DNA of 64,000 nt from Actinomycetota bacterium (lineage in GTDB: Bacteria; Actinomycetota; Acidimicrobiia; IMCC26256; PALSA-555). The stretch spans positions 41,886 to 105,885 of the forward strand of contig VGBR01000010.1 of assembly GCA_016870355.1 (NCBI GenBank). The letters run 5' to 3'. Position numbers and translations under genes: made by a program. This document shows, piece after piece, positions 29,124 to 40,053 of the stretch (positions within the stretch are counted from its first letter, which is position 1; each line of letters starts with the position of its first letter). The notes below the pieces were generated by a model that saw nothing but the letters and a program-made list of their open reading frames with translations, was not told where the DNA came from and ran no database searches.

Positions 29124-30506
29124 ATGTCCACTGCGCCGAGCGTCCCGCCAGACAAGCGATTCGCCCCGCCGACTCCGTTCGCGCGCCTCATGTACACCCA
29201 CGCCGCGAGCGCCTGCGCGGACGCGTGCGTCGCGGCGTCACTCGCCGGGTCGATCTTCTTCCAGGGTGCAGCGAGCGGCGACCGGGACAAGACGCTGTTG
29301 TATCTGCTCCTCACGATGGCGCCGTTTGCCATCGTCGCACCCTTGCTCGGTCCCGCCCTCGACCGCACGAAGGGCGGCCGCAGGCTGTTGATCGCCCTCT
29401 CAGTTGCAGGACGCGCGCTGCTCTGCGTCCTGCTGTCGCAGTACGTGACGAAGGGCGGCGAGGAAGGGCTCCTCATCTATCCCCTCGCGTTCTCTGTGCT
29501 CGTGCTCGCCAAGGGCTACTCCGTTGCGAAGAGCTCGCTCGTACCGGCACTCGTCGAGGAAGAAGGCGAGCTCGTACGAGCCAACTCACGGCTAGCACTC
29601 GTGAGCCTGATCGCCAGCGCCGTGGGTGGTGCGCCTGCGTTAGGCGTGCAACAGCTCTTGGGTGGTGACTACTCGCTGATCCTCGCCGCGTGTGTGTTCG
29701 CGGCCGCGACGGTGCTCGCAATCAAGATCCCTCGCGTCGAGGGACTTCATCAGCTTCCGTCCGAAGTGAGGCTCGAGGAGGAAGAGCTGCATCAGCCGAG
29801 CATCTTGTTGGCCGGGAGCGCGATGGCCGTGATGCGCGCAGCAGTCGGCATGCTCGTGTTCTTCACGGTCTTCTCGTTGAAGGGCGACATCGCGGCGGCT
29901 AGCCTCGCAGCGGCATTCGCCGGCGCAGGGGGCTTCGCGGGCAACTTCGTCGCTCCCATGATGCGCGAGCGGATGCCCGAGGAACGCATCCTTCTGACTG
30001 CGATGCTCACGACGACCGTCCTCGTGATGCTGGCGGCGTTCACGGGCGGAACATTTGGGTTCGCGCTCGCGGGTCTCGGGGTTGGTGTCGGTGCTGCCTC
30101 GTCGAAGCTGGGCTTCGACAGCCTGCTGCAGCGCGACGGTCCCGATGCCGTGCGTGGTCGCGCGTTCGCCAAGTTCGAGACGCGCTTCCAGATCGCATGG
30201 GTGATCGGAAGTCTCATCGGACTCATCCCGCTCGACGACATGGTCGGCCTGTTGGCGCTTGCGCTGCTTGTAGGGTTCGCGGCGTCGTCGTACTTCGCCG
30301 CATTGCAGGCCGCTCGCGGGCGTGTGTACCGGACCACCATCCGACCAAAGGTCGTCGGTGACCTGGTCGGCAAGGCGAAGAGCGAGATCAGTCAACGTCG
30401 CCAGCGCAGTCGGGGCATGCGTCGGCGGCGACGGGCCGCTGCCAAACAAGCGCGACAGGCCGCCACCGACGAAGACGACACAACCCCGTCGCTCCCGGGC
30501 AGCTGA
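29124..30506 (+). CDS. MFS-type multi-TM transporter
   Basis: Multiple TM helices, MFS-like APLLGPALDRTKGGRRLLIALSVAGRALLCVLL. Confidence 0.75.
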   Translation: MSTAPSVPPDKRFAPPTPFARLMYTHAASACADACVAASLAGSIFFQGAASGDRDKTLLYLLLTMAPFAIVAPLLGPALDRTKGGRRLLIALSVAGRALLCVLLSQYVTKGGEEGLLIYPLAFSVLVLAKGYSVAKSSLVPALVEEEGELVRANSRLALVSLIASAVGGAPALGVQQLLGGDYSLILAACVFAAATVLAIKIPRVEGLHQLPSEVRLEEEELHQPSILLAGSAMAVMRAAVGMLVFFTVFSLKGDIAAASLAAAFAGAGGFAGNFVAPMMRERMPEERILLTAMLTTTVLVMLAAFTGGTFGFALAGLGVGVGAASSKLGFDSLLQRDGPDAVRGRAFAKFETRFQIAWVIGSLIGLIPLDDMVGLLALALLVGFAASSYFAALQAARGRVYRTTIRPKVVGDLVGKAKSEISQRRQRSRGMRRRRRAAAKQARQAATDEDDTTPSLPGS

Positions 30507-30557
30507 CCTCGCGGAATGTGCGTGCCGGTCGAAAGGCCGGCGTGCGAGCATGAACGC

Positions 30558-31771
30558 ATGCGCGTCGAGCTACGACCGATCAGCGAAGAGGAGCTCCCGG
30601 CGTTCGCGCGCGCCTCCTCGATCGGGTTCGGTGAGTCCGACGAGTGGTTCGAGCGCGAGAGGGAGTTCGTGTCGTCTGCGCTCGATCGCACGTGTGCCGG
30701 GTTCGAAGGCGACGGGATGGTGAGCACGAGTCGCAACTTCCCGTTCGAGTTCACCGTGCCGGGTGGCGCGACGCTCGCAGCGGGTGGTGTGAGCGCGGTC
30801 ACCGTGATGCCGACCCATCGCCGCCAAGGCCTGCTTCGTCAGATGATGACATGGCTCCTCGAAGACTCCGTCCAGCGAGACGAGCCGCTCAGCATGCTGA
30901 CGGCAAGCGAAGCGACGATCTATTCGCGCTTTGGCTACGGAGTGTCGCACCGCGCGCTCGGCGTTCGGTTCGACAAGCGTGACATCGAGTTCCTGGGTCC
31001 GCGCCCAGCCGGTCGCATCCGCCTGATCGACGTACAAGAAGCCGAGAAGGTGGCACCCGACGTGTTCGAGCGCTTCCGCCTCTCGTGTCCAGGCGCGGTG
31101 TCTCGTCCGCCGGAGTGGTGGTGTCACTACTACGACCCGTCGATGGGCAACCGCTTCGATGCGGTGTACGAGTCAGAGAGCGGGGCGATCGACGGTTACA
31201 TCACCTACTCCATCAAGGACAAGTGGGGGATGAACGGTGCCGAGCACCGCTTGAACGTGCACGAGCTGGTCGGGATGAGCGATGACGCGGTGCATTCGCT
31301 CTGGCGGTTCGTGAGTGAGATCGATCTCATCGCGACGATCGGTGCACGAGGCATCCCGATGGACACCCCGTTGCCTCGTTGCTCACGTCGGTTTGGGCCA
31401 TGCGGATCGAGTCGGTCTACGACTCGCTGTGGTCGCGTCTCCTCGACGTGCCCGCATGTCTCGGCGCGCGCACCTACGCGACACCAGGTCGCGTGGTCAT
31501 CACGGTCGACGATGGGATGCGCCCGGATGGCGCCGCGCATGGAACCTTCTCAGTCGAGGGCGGACGTGACGGCGCCACCGTGGCGCGCGTTGATCAGTCA
31601 CCGGATCTGTCGTGCAGCATCGAAGTGCTCTCCGCGGCGTGGCTCGGTGGTGTGCGGTGGTCGGAGCTCGCATCGGCAGGTCGGGTGCAGCAGCACAGCG
31701 ACGGCGCGCTCACGACGGCCGACGCGATGTTCGCCAGTACGCCACTGCCCGCGGCCTACACCTGGTTCTAA
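30558..31771 (+). pseudogene. Eis-like GNAT N-acetyltransferase, interrupted by a 1-nt frameshift near 31374-31377
   Basis: N-part MRVELRPISEEELPAFARASSIGFGE...GIPMDTPLP in one frame; continuation SLLTSVWAMRIESVYDSLWSRLLDVPACLGARTYATPGRVVITVDD...PLPAAYTWF in the adjacent frame. Confidence 0.8.
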
Positions 31772-31780
31772 AGAGCGGAA

Positions 31781-33043
31781 CTAGAGGTCGAGCTCGATTC
31801 GAGCGAGCCATAGGCCGGGCGCGTCGAGCTCGTTCGGGGTTGGGATCATCTCGGGACGCTCCCAGAGTCGATGCAGCGCGTCGATGCCTTCGCGCTCCAT
31901 GACCCCGTCACAGAACTTCGCGCCGCGCTCGTAGTCCTCTAGCCCGGTCGCGAGCCCGAGCAGACCTTCGACGAAGCGCTCGGCTTCGCCGCGCTCCAAC
32001 CGGTGGCGGACCATCGCCTCATGGATGCGATCGAACGACGAGATCAGGCGGCCACCGACTCGCGCCAGGATGGCATCGGCGTAGCCCTCGACGACCGCAT
32101 GCATGACGCGCACACGTTGGAGGATCTCGTCCTGTCGGGGCGAGCGCATCGCACCGAGGAGCTCGTTCGGGTGGTCGGTGAGCGCTTGCAACGACGATGG
32201 ATCAGACGGGTCGAGGTCGCCGAATCGGATGCTCAGCGCAGTCGGGTCAACCTCGTATGCAGCCACGTACTCGGTCGCGAGGTCGAGCAGGCGCTGGCGC
32301 ACCCACGGCACCGATCGCTCGGCCGCGTGCACGACCTCGTGGATCGCGACGTAGAAGCGGAGGTCGGTTCGATCGAGCGACCAGTCGGATTCGAACTCGT
32401 CGATGTTGCGCACCACGAAGCAGAGCGAGGGCTCGTCGGCCGTGGGGAGCGGCAGGTCGTAGCGCCCCAGCGCGTGCTGCGCGAGGTATCCGACCATCGA
32501 GCCAGCCTGCATCCCCAGCAGCAGCGGCACGAGCATCGGGATGATCCCCGCGATCGCTTCTGCTGCTTCCGGTGGTGCCTCGATGTCGCTCGGGTCGAGT
32601 GCTTCGGTCTGGAACGCTCCGCCGAAGGTCTCGGCCAGCCGCTCGAGCACCGGCTTCAGCGCGTCCAGGTGAAGCGCCGTCCACTCTTTCCGGTCGATCG
32701 CGCGCACCGACGCGGTGAAGGTGGCGGCGAGGCCGGTCTCGGCGACCACGTGGGTCTGCGCGGCATGTGCAAGCTCGTCGAGCTCGGTGCGCGCTTCGGC
32801 CGAGACGGATGGCTCGTCGTTTCCTTCGGTCGCGACGACCGTTGCGAGCTGGGACGCGACCTCCCAGTTGAGCGGACCACTCGACTGCAGGGCGCGGGTG
32901 AGCATCGAGAAGTCGATGCCCGACAGATCGATGTCGAAGGGGAGACCAGCGAACGGTGAGCTCGACTCATCGTCGTTCGCATCACCGTTGGCAGGCTTGT
33001 CGAACGGATCGTCCGGCATGGCAACGAGTGTACGGATGCCCAT
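31781..33043 (-). CDS. Zinc-dependent metalloprotease-like protein (DUF2342 family)
   Basis: GMQAGSMVGYLAQHALGRYDLPLP...FYVAIHEVVHAAERSVPWVRQRL (HExxH). Confidence 0.85.
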   Translation of the reverse strand: MGIRTLVAMPDDPFDKPANGDANDDESSSPFAGLPFDIDLSGIDFSMLTRALQSSGPLNWEVASQLATVVATEGNDEPSVSAEARTELDELAHAAQTHVVAETGLAATFTASVRAIDRKEWTALHLDALKPVLERLAETFGGAFQTEALDPSDIEAPPEAAEAIAGIIPMLVPLLLGMQAGSMVGYLAQHALGRYDLPLPTADEPSLCFVVRNIDEFESDWSLDRTDLRFYVAIHEVVHAAERSVPWVRQRLLDLATEYVAAYEVDPTALSIRFGDLDPSDPSSLQALTDHPNELLGAMRSPRQDEILQRVRVMHAVVEGYADAILARVGGRLISSFDRIHEAMVRHRLERGEAERFVEGLLGLATGLEDYERGAKFCDGVMEREGIDALHRLWERPEMIPTPNELDAPGLWLARIELDL

Positions 33044-33077
33044 GCGGCATTCGTTCGTCGGGTCCTATGGTGCGGCG

Positions 33078-34037
33078 ATGAGAGCGGTGGTGCACGACCG
33101 GTACGGGCCACCCGAGGTGCTGCGCCTGGCCGACGTGCCAGCACCCACGCCGACCGATGACGAGGTGCTCGTGCAAGTGCACGCGTCGACGGTCAATCGC
33201 ACCGATACTGGGTTCCGACAGGGAAAGCCTCGTGTCGTTCGCTTGTTCAGTGGTCTACGCCGACCCAAGCAACCGATCCTTGGCTCCGAGCTGGCGGGCG
33301 TGGTCGAGGCCGTTGGAACGAGCGTGACGTCGTTCGCGCCCGGCGACCGCGTCTTCGGAGTGCATCCCAACAAGTTCGGTGCGCACGCCGAGCTCATGTG
33401 CATGCGAGAGAGCGCGCCACTCGTGAAGATGCCAGTCAACGTGAGCTTCGAGGAAGCCGCGGCGGTGTGCGACGGTGTGGTCCTCGCGCTGACCTACCTA
33501 CGAGTCGCCGATGTCCAAGCAGGCCAGCGCGTGCTCATCCACGGTGCATCCGGATCGATCGGCACCGCCGCGGTGCAGCTGGCAAAGGACATGGGCGCCG
33601 AGGTCACTGCGGTCTGTCACACGAAGAACGTGGAGATCGTGAGGTCGCTCGGCGCCGACCGGGTGATCGACTACACCGCGAGCGACTGGACCGCGATCGA
33701 TGGTGACTTCGATCTCGTCCTCGACGCGGTCGGCAAGATCGCGTTCAAGCGCTGCAGGCAGCTCGTGAAGCCGGGTGGGGTGTTCATGACGACCGACTTC
33801 GGACCCAAGCTCGAGATCCTCTGGCTTCCGCTTCTCACCCGCTTTGCGCGCCGGAGGGTCCGCTTCCCGCTCCCCAAGTACACGAAGGACACGGTCGAGT
33901 ACACCGCCGAGCTCCTCGAACAGGGCAGGTACCGCGCGGTCATCGACCGGACGTATCCGCTGGACGAGATCGTCGAAGCTACGAAGTACGTCGAGTCCGA
34001 GCAGAAGACCGGCAATGTCGTGATCCGGGTCTGCTGA
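33078..34037 (+). CDS. Zinc-type/quinone oxidoreductase-like NAD(P)-dependent alcohol dehydrogenase
   Basis: MRAVVHDRYGPPEVLRLADVPAPTPTDDEVLVQVHASTVNRTD...LIHGASGSIGTAAVQLAKDMGAEVTAV. Confidence 0.9.
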   Translation: MRAVVHDRYGPPEVLRLADVPAPTPTDDEVLVQVHASTVNRTDTGFRQGKPRVVRLFSGLRRPKQPILGSELAGVVEAVGTSVTSFAPGDRVFGVHPNKFGAHAELMCMRESAPLVKMPVNVSFEEAAAVCDGVVLALTYLRVADVQAGQRVLIHGASGSIGTAAVQLAKDMGAEVTAVCHTKNVEIVRSLGADRVIDYTASDWTAIDGDFDLVLDAVGKIAFKRCRQLVKPGGVFMTTDFGPKLEILWLPLLTRFARRRVRFPLPKYTKDTVEYTAELLEQGRYRAVIDRTYPLDEIVEATKYVESEQKTGNVVIRVC

Positions 34038-34050
34038 CTACCGTTTGGCG

Positions 34051-35097
34051 ATGGTCACGATCGGGGTCACGGGAGCCGCGGGTCTCGTCGGCCGCCAGCT
34101 CGTGCCGACGCTGGCTGATGCGCCCGACGTCGAGCGCGTCGTAGGACTCGACGTGCGTGAGCCGATCCGCCGGATCCCTGGCGTCGAGTTCCATCTCGCC
34201 GATGTGCTGCATCGCGAGCTGAAGCCGTTGTTGGAAGGCGTCGACGTGCTCGTGCACCTCGCGTCGGTCGTCGATCCGATCCCAGACGAGCGCCTGATGG
34301 CGCGCGTGAACGTCGAGGGCACTCGCCGCGTGCTCGATGCCGCGTCGGCGGTGGGCGTGCGCAAGGTGGTGCGGGTGTCGAGCACCGCGGTCTACGGCGC
34401 GTGGCCGGACAACCCGGTGCCGATCACTGAGGACGCGACGCTGCGGCCGAACCCGCGCTTCTCGCCCGCGGTGCAGGCGGCGGAGGTTGAGCGCCTCCTC
34501 GCCGAGTGGCGCGACGACCACCCAGGAACGACCGTGACGATCCTGCGCACGGCGCCGGTGCTCGGCCCGGGCGCGGAGCGATTGCCCTCGAGGCTGCTGC
34601 TCGGTCGGCCACGGTTGCGTGTGCGGGGTGCCACGCCGGCGGTGCAGGCGACGCACGTCGACGACCTCGCCTCGGCGATCGCGCTCGTCACGTTGGGCGA
34701 CCACCCCGGCACGTTCAACGTGGCGAGTGACGGGTGGATCGACCATGAGGACGTGGAGCAGATGCTCCGACCGTCGTCGGTGCCGCCGCTGCCGGCGGAG
34801 CTCCTCGAACGGTTCCTCGAGCGCACATGGGCGACGGGAATCGGTGAGATCCCACCAGGTGTGGTGCCCTATCTCGTGCACCCCTGGGTCGTCGACAACG
34901 CCGCGCTGCGGGCCAAGGGGTGGCGCCCGACGCACTCCAACCTGGAGGCAATCCGTGACGGCCTGGCGGCACTCCCGCGGCGAGAGACGCGCACACGTGC
35001 ACTTGCCTTCGGTGCGGGTGTTGTGCTGGGCGCTGCGGTGACCTACGCGCTGGTGCGTCGACGCCGCAGTCGCCTACATCGAAGGCGAACTCGCTAG
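34051..35097 (+). CDS. NAD-dependent epimerase/dehydratase (extended SDR)
   Basis: VTIGVTGAAGLVGRQLVPTLADAPDVERVVGLDVRE...VRVSSTAVYG. Confidence 0.88.
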   Translation: MVTIGVTGAAGLVGRQLVPTLADAPDVERVVGLDVREPIRRIPGVEFHLADVLHRELKPLLEGVDVLVHLASVVDPIPDERLMARVNVEGTRRVLDAASAVGVRKVVRVSSTAVYGAWPDNPVPITEDATLRPNPRFSPAVQAAEVERLLAEWRDDHPGTTVTILRTAPVLGPGAERLPSRLLLGRPRLRVRGATPAVQATHVDDLASAIALVTLGDHPGTFNVASDGWIDHEDVEQMLRPSSVPPLPAELLERFLERTWATGIGEIPPGVVPYLVHPWVVDNAALRAKGWRPTHSNLEAIRDGLAALPRRETRTRALAFGAGVVLGAAVTYALVRRRRSRLHRRRTR

Positions 35098-35098
35098 C

Positions 35099-36160
<1,062 letters not shown>

Positions 36161-36218
36161 GGCCGCCCCAGGCTACCGGCCGCTCTCAGCCCACTTCCGA
36201 GCCGCGCTCCGGAGCCAC

Positions 36219-36281
36219 CCCACGGTTTTTCGGCACGCTGAACCCCACTCTGTGTTGTTCAGCGTGCCGAAAACCCGTGGG
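36219..36281. repeat. Repeat family A copy 1: long hairpin (about 24-bp arms), also candidate terminator of the protease gene
   Basis: CCACGGTTTTTCGGCACGCTGAAC-CCCACTCTGTGTT-GTTCAGCGTGCCGAAAACCCGTGG, arms complementary with one mismatch; directly after stop codon at 36282. Confidence 0.85.
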
Positions 36282-37475
36282 TTAGGCCGGGGCGGGGGCT
36301 GAGGCTTCGCGTGCGGGTGGGGTCGTGGACGGGACTGATTCGCCGAGGTCGACGTCGCGGCGCACGCGCTTCATCGCGCGCCACAGCGTCACGCCGACGG
36401 GATCGGCGGGACGTCGACGCGAGATCGCGGCGGCGAGGTCGGCCGCGCCCGAGATCTCGTCGGTGCCCACCACCACGATGACGTCGCCGACTGCGATGCC
36501 CGCCGCGTCGGCCGGACCACCGGGCACGATCGAGGTGACGCGGGCACCACCACCGTCGTGATCAGGAGCGTCGACCGCGTCCAGCCCGAGCCAACCGTGG
36601 CGCGCCCGACCATTGGTCTCGAGCTGGTCGGCGATGTCGCTCGCGACGTCGATCGGCAGCGCGTGCCCGGGTGCCGATCGCGACAGGATCCCGATGACTG
36701 ACCCCCCGGCGTCGAGCAGCGCGCCACCGCCCACGCGTTCGGCCGTGGCGATGTTCGTCTCCACGAGTCCTGCCATGGTCACGCCCGCCGTGCTCGTGGT
36801 GAGGCGGTCGAGTGCGCTGACGACGCCCGGACTCGTCCAATGATGGCCACCACCGGTCATCCCGAGCGCGACCACGCTCTGGCCGACGACGAGCGTTTCC
36901 GCCGAGCCCAGCTCCGCGGGCGTGAGATCACGGCCCTGACGCGGCTCGACGATCACGAGCGCGAGGTCGGTCTCGGGATCGAGCCCGGCGACGGTGGCGC
37001 GCAGCGCTCGTCCTTCAGGCGTCGCCACCGTGACCATCGGCGCGGCGCCGGCCAGCAGGCTCGCGCTGGTGAGCACCTGCGAGCGGCCGATCGAGACACC
37101 GGAGGCAGTGACCTCGCCGAACGCCGTCTCGCCCTGCACGGTCACCACGCTCGGTGCCGCTCGCTCGACGATCTGTGACACCTCGGCGGTGTCGCCGCCG
37201 ATGATGGTGAGGCGGGGCAGCGCGTTCGAGTCGTTGCCGCCGTCGAAGGCGCCGCCGATGGCCAGTGTGGTCGCGGTCAGCACCGCCCCGAGGATTGCCG
37301 CGATGCCCGCGAGGCCCCACTCCCGCCCGCCGAGGCGCGACGGCGCGGTCGCGATGAAGCCACTGAGCTCGCTCGGGTGGAACCACACCCGGTCCAACGG
37401 GTGCGGCGGCTCCCCTGAAGACTCCTCATCCTCATCCGGCACCGGATCAACAGTAATGAGGGGTGCTCTCAGCAA
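36282..37475 (-). CDS. Trypsin-like serine protease with TM and PDZ domain
   Basis: PAPSVVTVQGE-type protease region (ERAAPSVVTVQGETAFGEVTASGVSIGRSQVLTSASLL), PDZ GGARVTSIVPGGPADAAGIAVGDVIVVVG; start uncertain. Confidence 0.72.
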   Translation of the reverse strand: MLRAPLITVDPVPDEDEESSGEPPHPLDRVWFHPSELSGFIATAPSRLGGREWGLAGIAAILGAVLTATTLAIGGAFDGGNDSNALPRLTIIGGDTAEVSQIVERAAPSVVTVQGETAFGEVTASGVSIGRSQVLTSASLLAGAAPMVTVATPEGRALRATVAGLDPETDLALVIVEPRQGRDLTPAELGSAETLVVGQSVVALGMTGGGHHWTSPGVVSALDRLTTSTAGVTMAGLVETNIATAERVGGGALLDAGGSVIGILSRSAPGHALPIDVASDIADQLETNGRARHGWLGLDAVDAPDHDGGGARVTSIVPGGPADAAGIAVGDVIVVVGTDEISGAADLAAAISRRRPADPVGVTLWRAMKRVRRDVDLGESVPSTTPPAREASAPAPA

Positions 37476-37544
37476 GACCGCGGGAGCCCACTGTTGACGG
37501 GGCGCCCGGGCTGACCCTCGGCACCTTTCACTACGATCTAGGCC

Positions 37545-38093
37545 GTGCTGGGTCGACCTTCCGCGTCCGACTGGATCGCGCTCACCGGCGAACCGCTTCC
37601 CGTCGACGACGCCACCCGATGGGCGGCAACGCCCGGGAGCGGTGCTGTCGTGGCGTTCTCGGGGATCGTGCGCGACCACTCCGAGGGCCGGGAAGGTGTG
37701 ACTGGACTCACCTACGAGGCGTATGAGTCCGAGGCGACCCGACGTTTGGCCGAGGTGGCCGAGGAGACCCGCCGCCGGTGGCCGGTCGTCGAGCGTCTCG
37801 CGCTGCTGCACCGCACCGGCGATCTCGGGCTCTCGGAGACGTCGGTGGTCGTCGTCGCGTCGGCGCCCCACCGGCCGGAGGCGTTCGAGGCCGCGCGGTT
37901 CGCGATCGACACCCTCAAAGAGACGGTGCCGATCTGGAAGCGGGAGCACTGGAAAGAAGGTTCGGACTGGGCGGAGTGCGCGCACGACGTGCGTTCGGTC
38001 GCCCCCATGGTCGGCTCCGCAAGCTCCGCCTCCTCAGGCGGTCGGGATGGCAAAGCCACGCCGACCGCCCTCAGGAAACAGGCCGTCCGCTGA
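37545..38093 (+). CDS. moaE: Molybdopterin synthase catalytic subunit
   Basis: GAVVAFSGIVRDHSEGREGVTGLTYEAYESEATRRLAEV...LALLHRTGDLGLSETSVVVVASAPHRPEAFEAARFAIDTLKETVPIWKREHW. Confidence 0.92.
   Translation: MLGRPSASDWIALTGEPLPVDDATRWAATPGSGAVVAFSGIVRDHSEGREGVTGLTYEAYESEATRRLAEVAEETRRRWPVVERLALLHRTGDLGLSETSVVVVASAPHRPEAFEAARFAIDTLKETVPIWKREHWKEGSDWAECAHDVRSVAPMVGSASSASSGGRDGKATPTALRKQAVR
38006..38074 (-). repeat. Repeat family C copy 4, inside 3' coding region of moaE
   Basis: Reverse complement ggcgtggctttgccatcccgaccgcctgaggaggcggagcttgcggagccgacca. Confidence 0.6.
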
Positions 38094-39109
38094 GCCGCGA
38101 CCTCGCGATCGACCTGGGCACGGCGAACACCCTCGTGTACGCGCGCGGGCAGGGCATCATCCTCAACGAGCCAACCGTCATCGCGCTCAACAGCCGCACC
38201 CAAGAGGTGCTGGCGATGGGGCACGAGGCATGGCACATGATCGGCCGCACGCCGGGCCACATCGTCGCCGTGCGTCCGCTGCGCGGCGGTGCGATCACCG
38301 ACTTCGAGATCACTCAGCGCCTGATCCGCCTGATCTTCGCCCGCGCCGGCATCACGCGCTTGCAGCGCGCTCGCGTGCTCGTATGCGTGCCGTCGGCCAT
38401 CACCCACGTCGAGCAGCGCGCGGTGCTCGAGGCGACACGACGCGCCGGTGCTGCGCAGACCTATCTCATCGAGCAGCCGATGGCAGCGGCGATCGGCGCG
38501 TCGCTGCCGATCCACGAGCCGCTCGGCAACATGGTCGTGGACATCGGTGGTGGCACAAGCGAGATGGCCGTCATCTCGATGGGCGGAATCGTGTCGCTGC
38601 AAGCAGTGCGAGTCGGCGGGTTCGACTTCGACGCCGGGATCTCCGCGTGCCTGCGGCGCGACCACGGCATCGCCGTCGGTGAGCGCACAGCAGAGGAGAT
38701 CAAGCTCGCGATCGGCTCCGCGTTCCCGACCGCCGACGAGTTCAAGGCCGAGGTGCGCGGCCGCGACCTGATGAGCGGTCTGCCCCGCACGATCGTGCTG
38801 GCGCCAGAAGAGGTCCGTGAGGGGCTCGAGGAGCCGATCCAGCGGGTGATGACCTCGGTCAAGCAAGCGCTGGCCGAGACGCCGCCGGAGCTCGCCCAGG
38901 ACTTGCTCGAGATGGGCATCCACCTCGTGGGTGGTGGCGGCATGCTGCGCGGCTTCGACCGCCGCATCGAGCACGAGACCGGAGTGCCCGTCCGCATGTC
39001 GGAGATGCCGCTCGAGACGGTCGTGCTCGGCGCCGGCCGTTGCCTGGAGAGCTTCGACCGCCTCCGCGACGTGTTCATGGACCGCCCCCGCGGGAGCGGC
39101 CCGCGGTAA
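38090..39109 (+). CDS. mreB: Rod shape-determining protein MreB/Mbl
   Basis: LSRDLAIDLGTANTLVYARGQGIILNEPTVIAL...VDIGGGTSEMAVISMGGIV...; apparent CTG start overlapping moaE stop. Confidence 0.9.
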   Translation: MSRDLAIDLGTANTLVYARGQGIILNEPTVIALNSRTQEVLAMGHEAWHMIGRTPGHIVAVRPLRGGAITDFEITQRLIRLIFARAGITRLQRARVLVCVPSAITHVEQRAVLEATRRAGAAQTYLIEQPMAAAIGASLPIHEPLGNMVVDIGGGTSEMAVISMGGIVSLQAVRVGGFDFDAGISACLRRDHGIAVGERTAEEIKLAIGSAFPTADEFKAEVRGRDLMSGLPRTIVLAPEEVREGLEEPIQRVMTSVKQALAETPPELAQDLLEMGIHLVGGGGMLRGFDRRIEHETGVPVRMSEMPLETVVLGAGRCLESFDRLRDVFMDRPRGSGPR

Positions 39110-39116
39110 CAACGGG

Positions 39117-39767
39117 TTACGTCGTCAAGTCTTCCGCGGCTTGGCGGACTTGCCAGTCCTTGTCTTCCAGGGCTGCCTGGAGCGCTGCTTCTACTTCCGG
39201 TCCTTCGAACGGTGCGAGTGCGAGCACGGCGCGTCGCCGGACTGCGGGCTTGTCGCGACACGCGGTGAGCACGGCGGGGAGTCCGGCCGCGTCGCCGATC
39301 GCTCCGAGTGCGGCGACTGCCGCTTCGCGCGCGAGCGCGTCCTTGTGGTTGGTGGCGGTGCGGGCCAGTGCCGTGACCGCGTCGGCGTCGGCGTCGAGCG
39401 CGTCGCCGAGCTCGCCGAGTGCCCAGGCGGCGGCTTCGACGACGACCACCTCCTTGTCGGCGAGCAGCTCGACGAGTCGCGGCGCGAGCGTGTCTGGCGT
39501 CGCACGCTTCGCGAGTGCGGGCGCGAGATCTGCAGCGCGACGGCGAACCTTCGCGTCGGGGTCGGCGACGGCCCGCTCCCACGCTGTCACCACAGCCGCG
39601 TGGGCGGTGCCACTGCGCACGAGTGCAGCCAGCGCGACGGCGCGTACGCGCGGGTCGTCGTCACTCGTGAACGCGTCGGCGAGCTTCGTGGTGTCGGCCT
39701 TGTTCGGTCGCCGACGCTGACCCAGCCCCGCGAGCGCCGCGGCGCGGGTCACCGCCGGGTCTTCCAT
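39117..39767 (-). CDS. HEAT-repeat protein
   Basis: Repeated DPRVRAVALAALVRSG / DAKVRRRAADLAPALAK / EAAAWALGELGDALDA / REAAVAALGAIGDAAG helices. Confidence 0.8.
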   Translation of the reverse strand: MEDPAVTRAAALAGLGQRRRPNKADTTKLADAFTSDDDPRVRAVALAALVRSGTAHAAVVTAWERAVADPDAKVRRRAADLAPALAKRATPDTLAPRLVELLADKEVVVVEAAAWALGELGDALDADADAVTALARTATNHKDALAREAAVAALGAIGDAAGLPAVLTACRDKPAVRRRAVLALAPFEGPEVEAALQAALEDKDWQVRQAAEDLTT

Positions 39768-39769
39768 CC

Positions 39770-40003
39770 TTAGATGGAGCCCTCCAGCGCCGTGAGAGTG
39801 AGGGCGAGGGCGATGCCCACCACGATCCCGGTCATGAGCCCGCACGCGATGATCAGGACGACGAGGCGGGTCGCGGCCAGGCCGCGAGAGAGGGCGTCGG
39901 GAGCCTCCCACTCCTCGTCATCCGGGATGGCGTGGTCGATCCCTGGCCAGTGCTGCACCTCTCCCACACCCACGTGCGTGACAGGCTGACGACGGTGATC
40001 CAT
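39770..40003 (-). CDS. Small single-TM hypothetical protein
   Basis: MDHRRQPVTHVGVGEVQHWPGIDHAIPDDEEWEAPDALSRGLAATRLVVLIIACGLMTGIVVGIALALTLTALEGSI. Confidence 0.6.
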   Translation of the reverse strand: MDHRRQPVTHVGVGEVQHWPGIDHAIPDDEEWEAPDALSRGLAATRLVVLIIACGLMTGIVVGIALALTLTALEGSI

Positions 40004-40053
40004 CGCTTTCACTTGTAGCAGACCGCGCCATCAGACCGAGGCCGACGCCCCAG

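Noticed and set aside
37712-39112. 466-aa minus-strand ORF opposite moaE/mreB
   Set aside because: Antisense to two clear genes, Arg/His-rich spurious translation.
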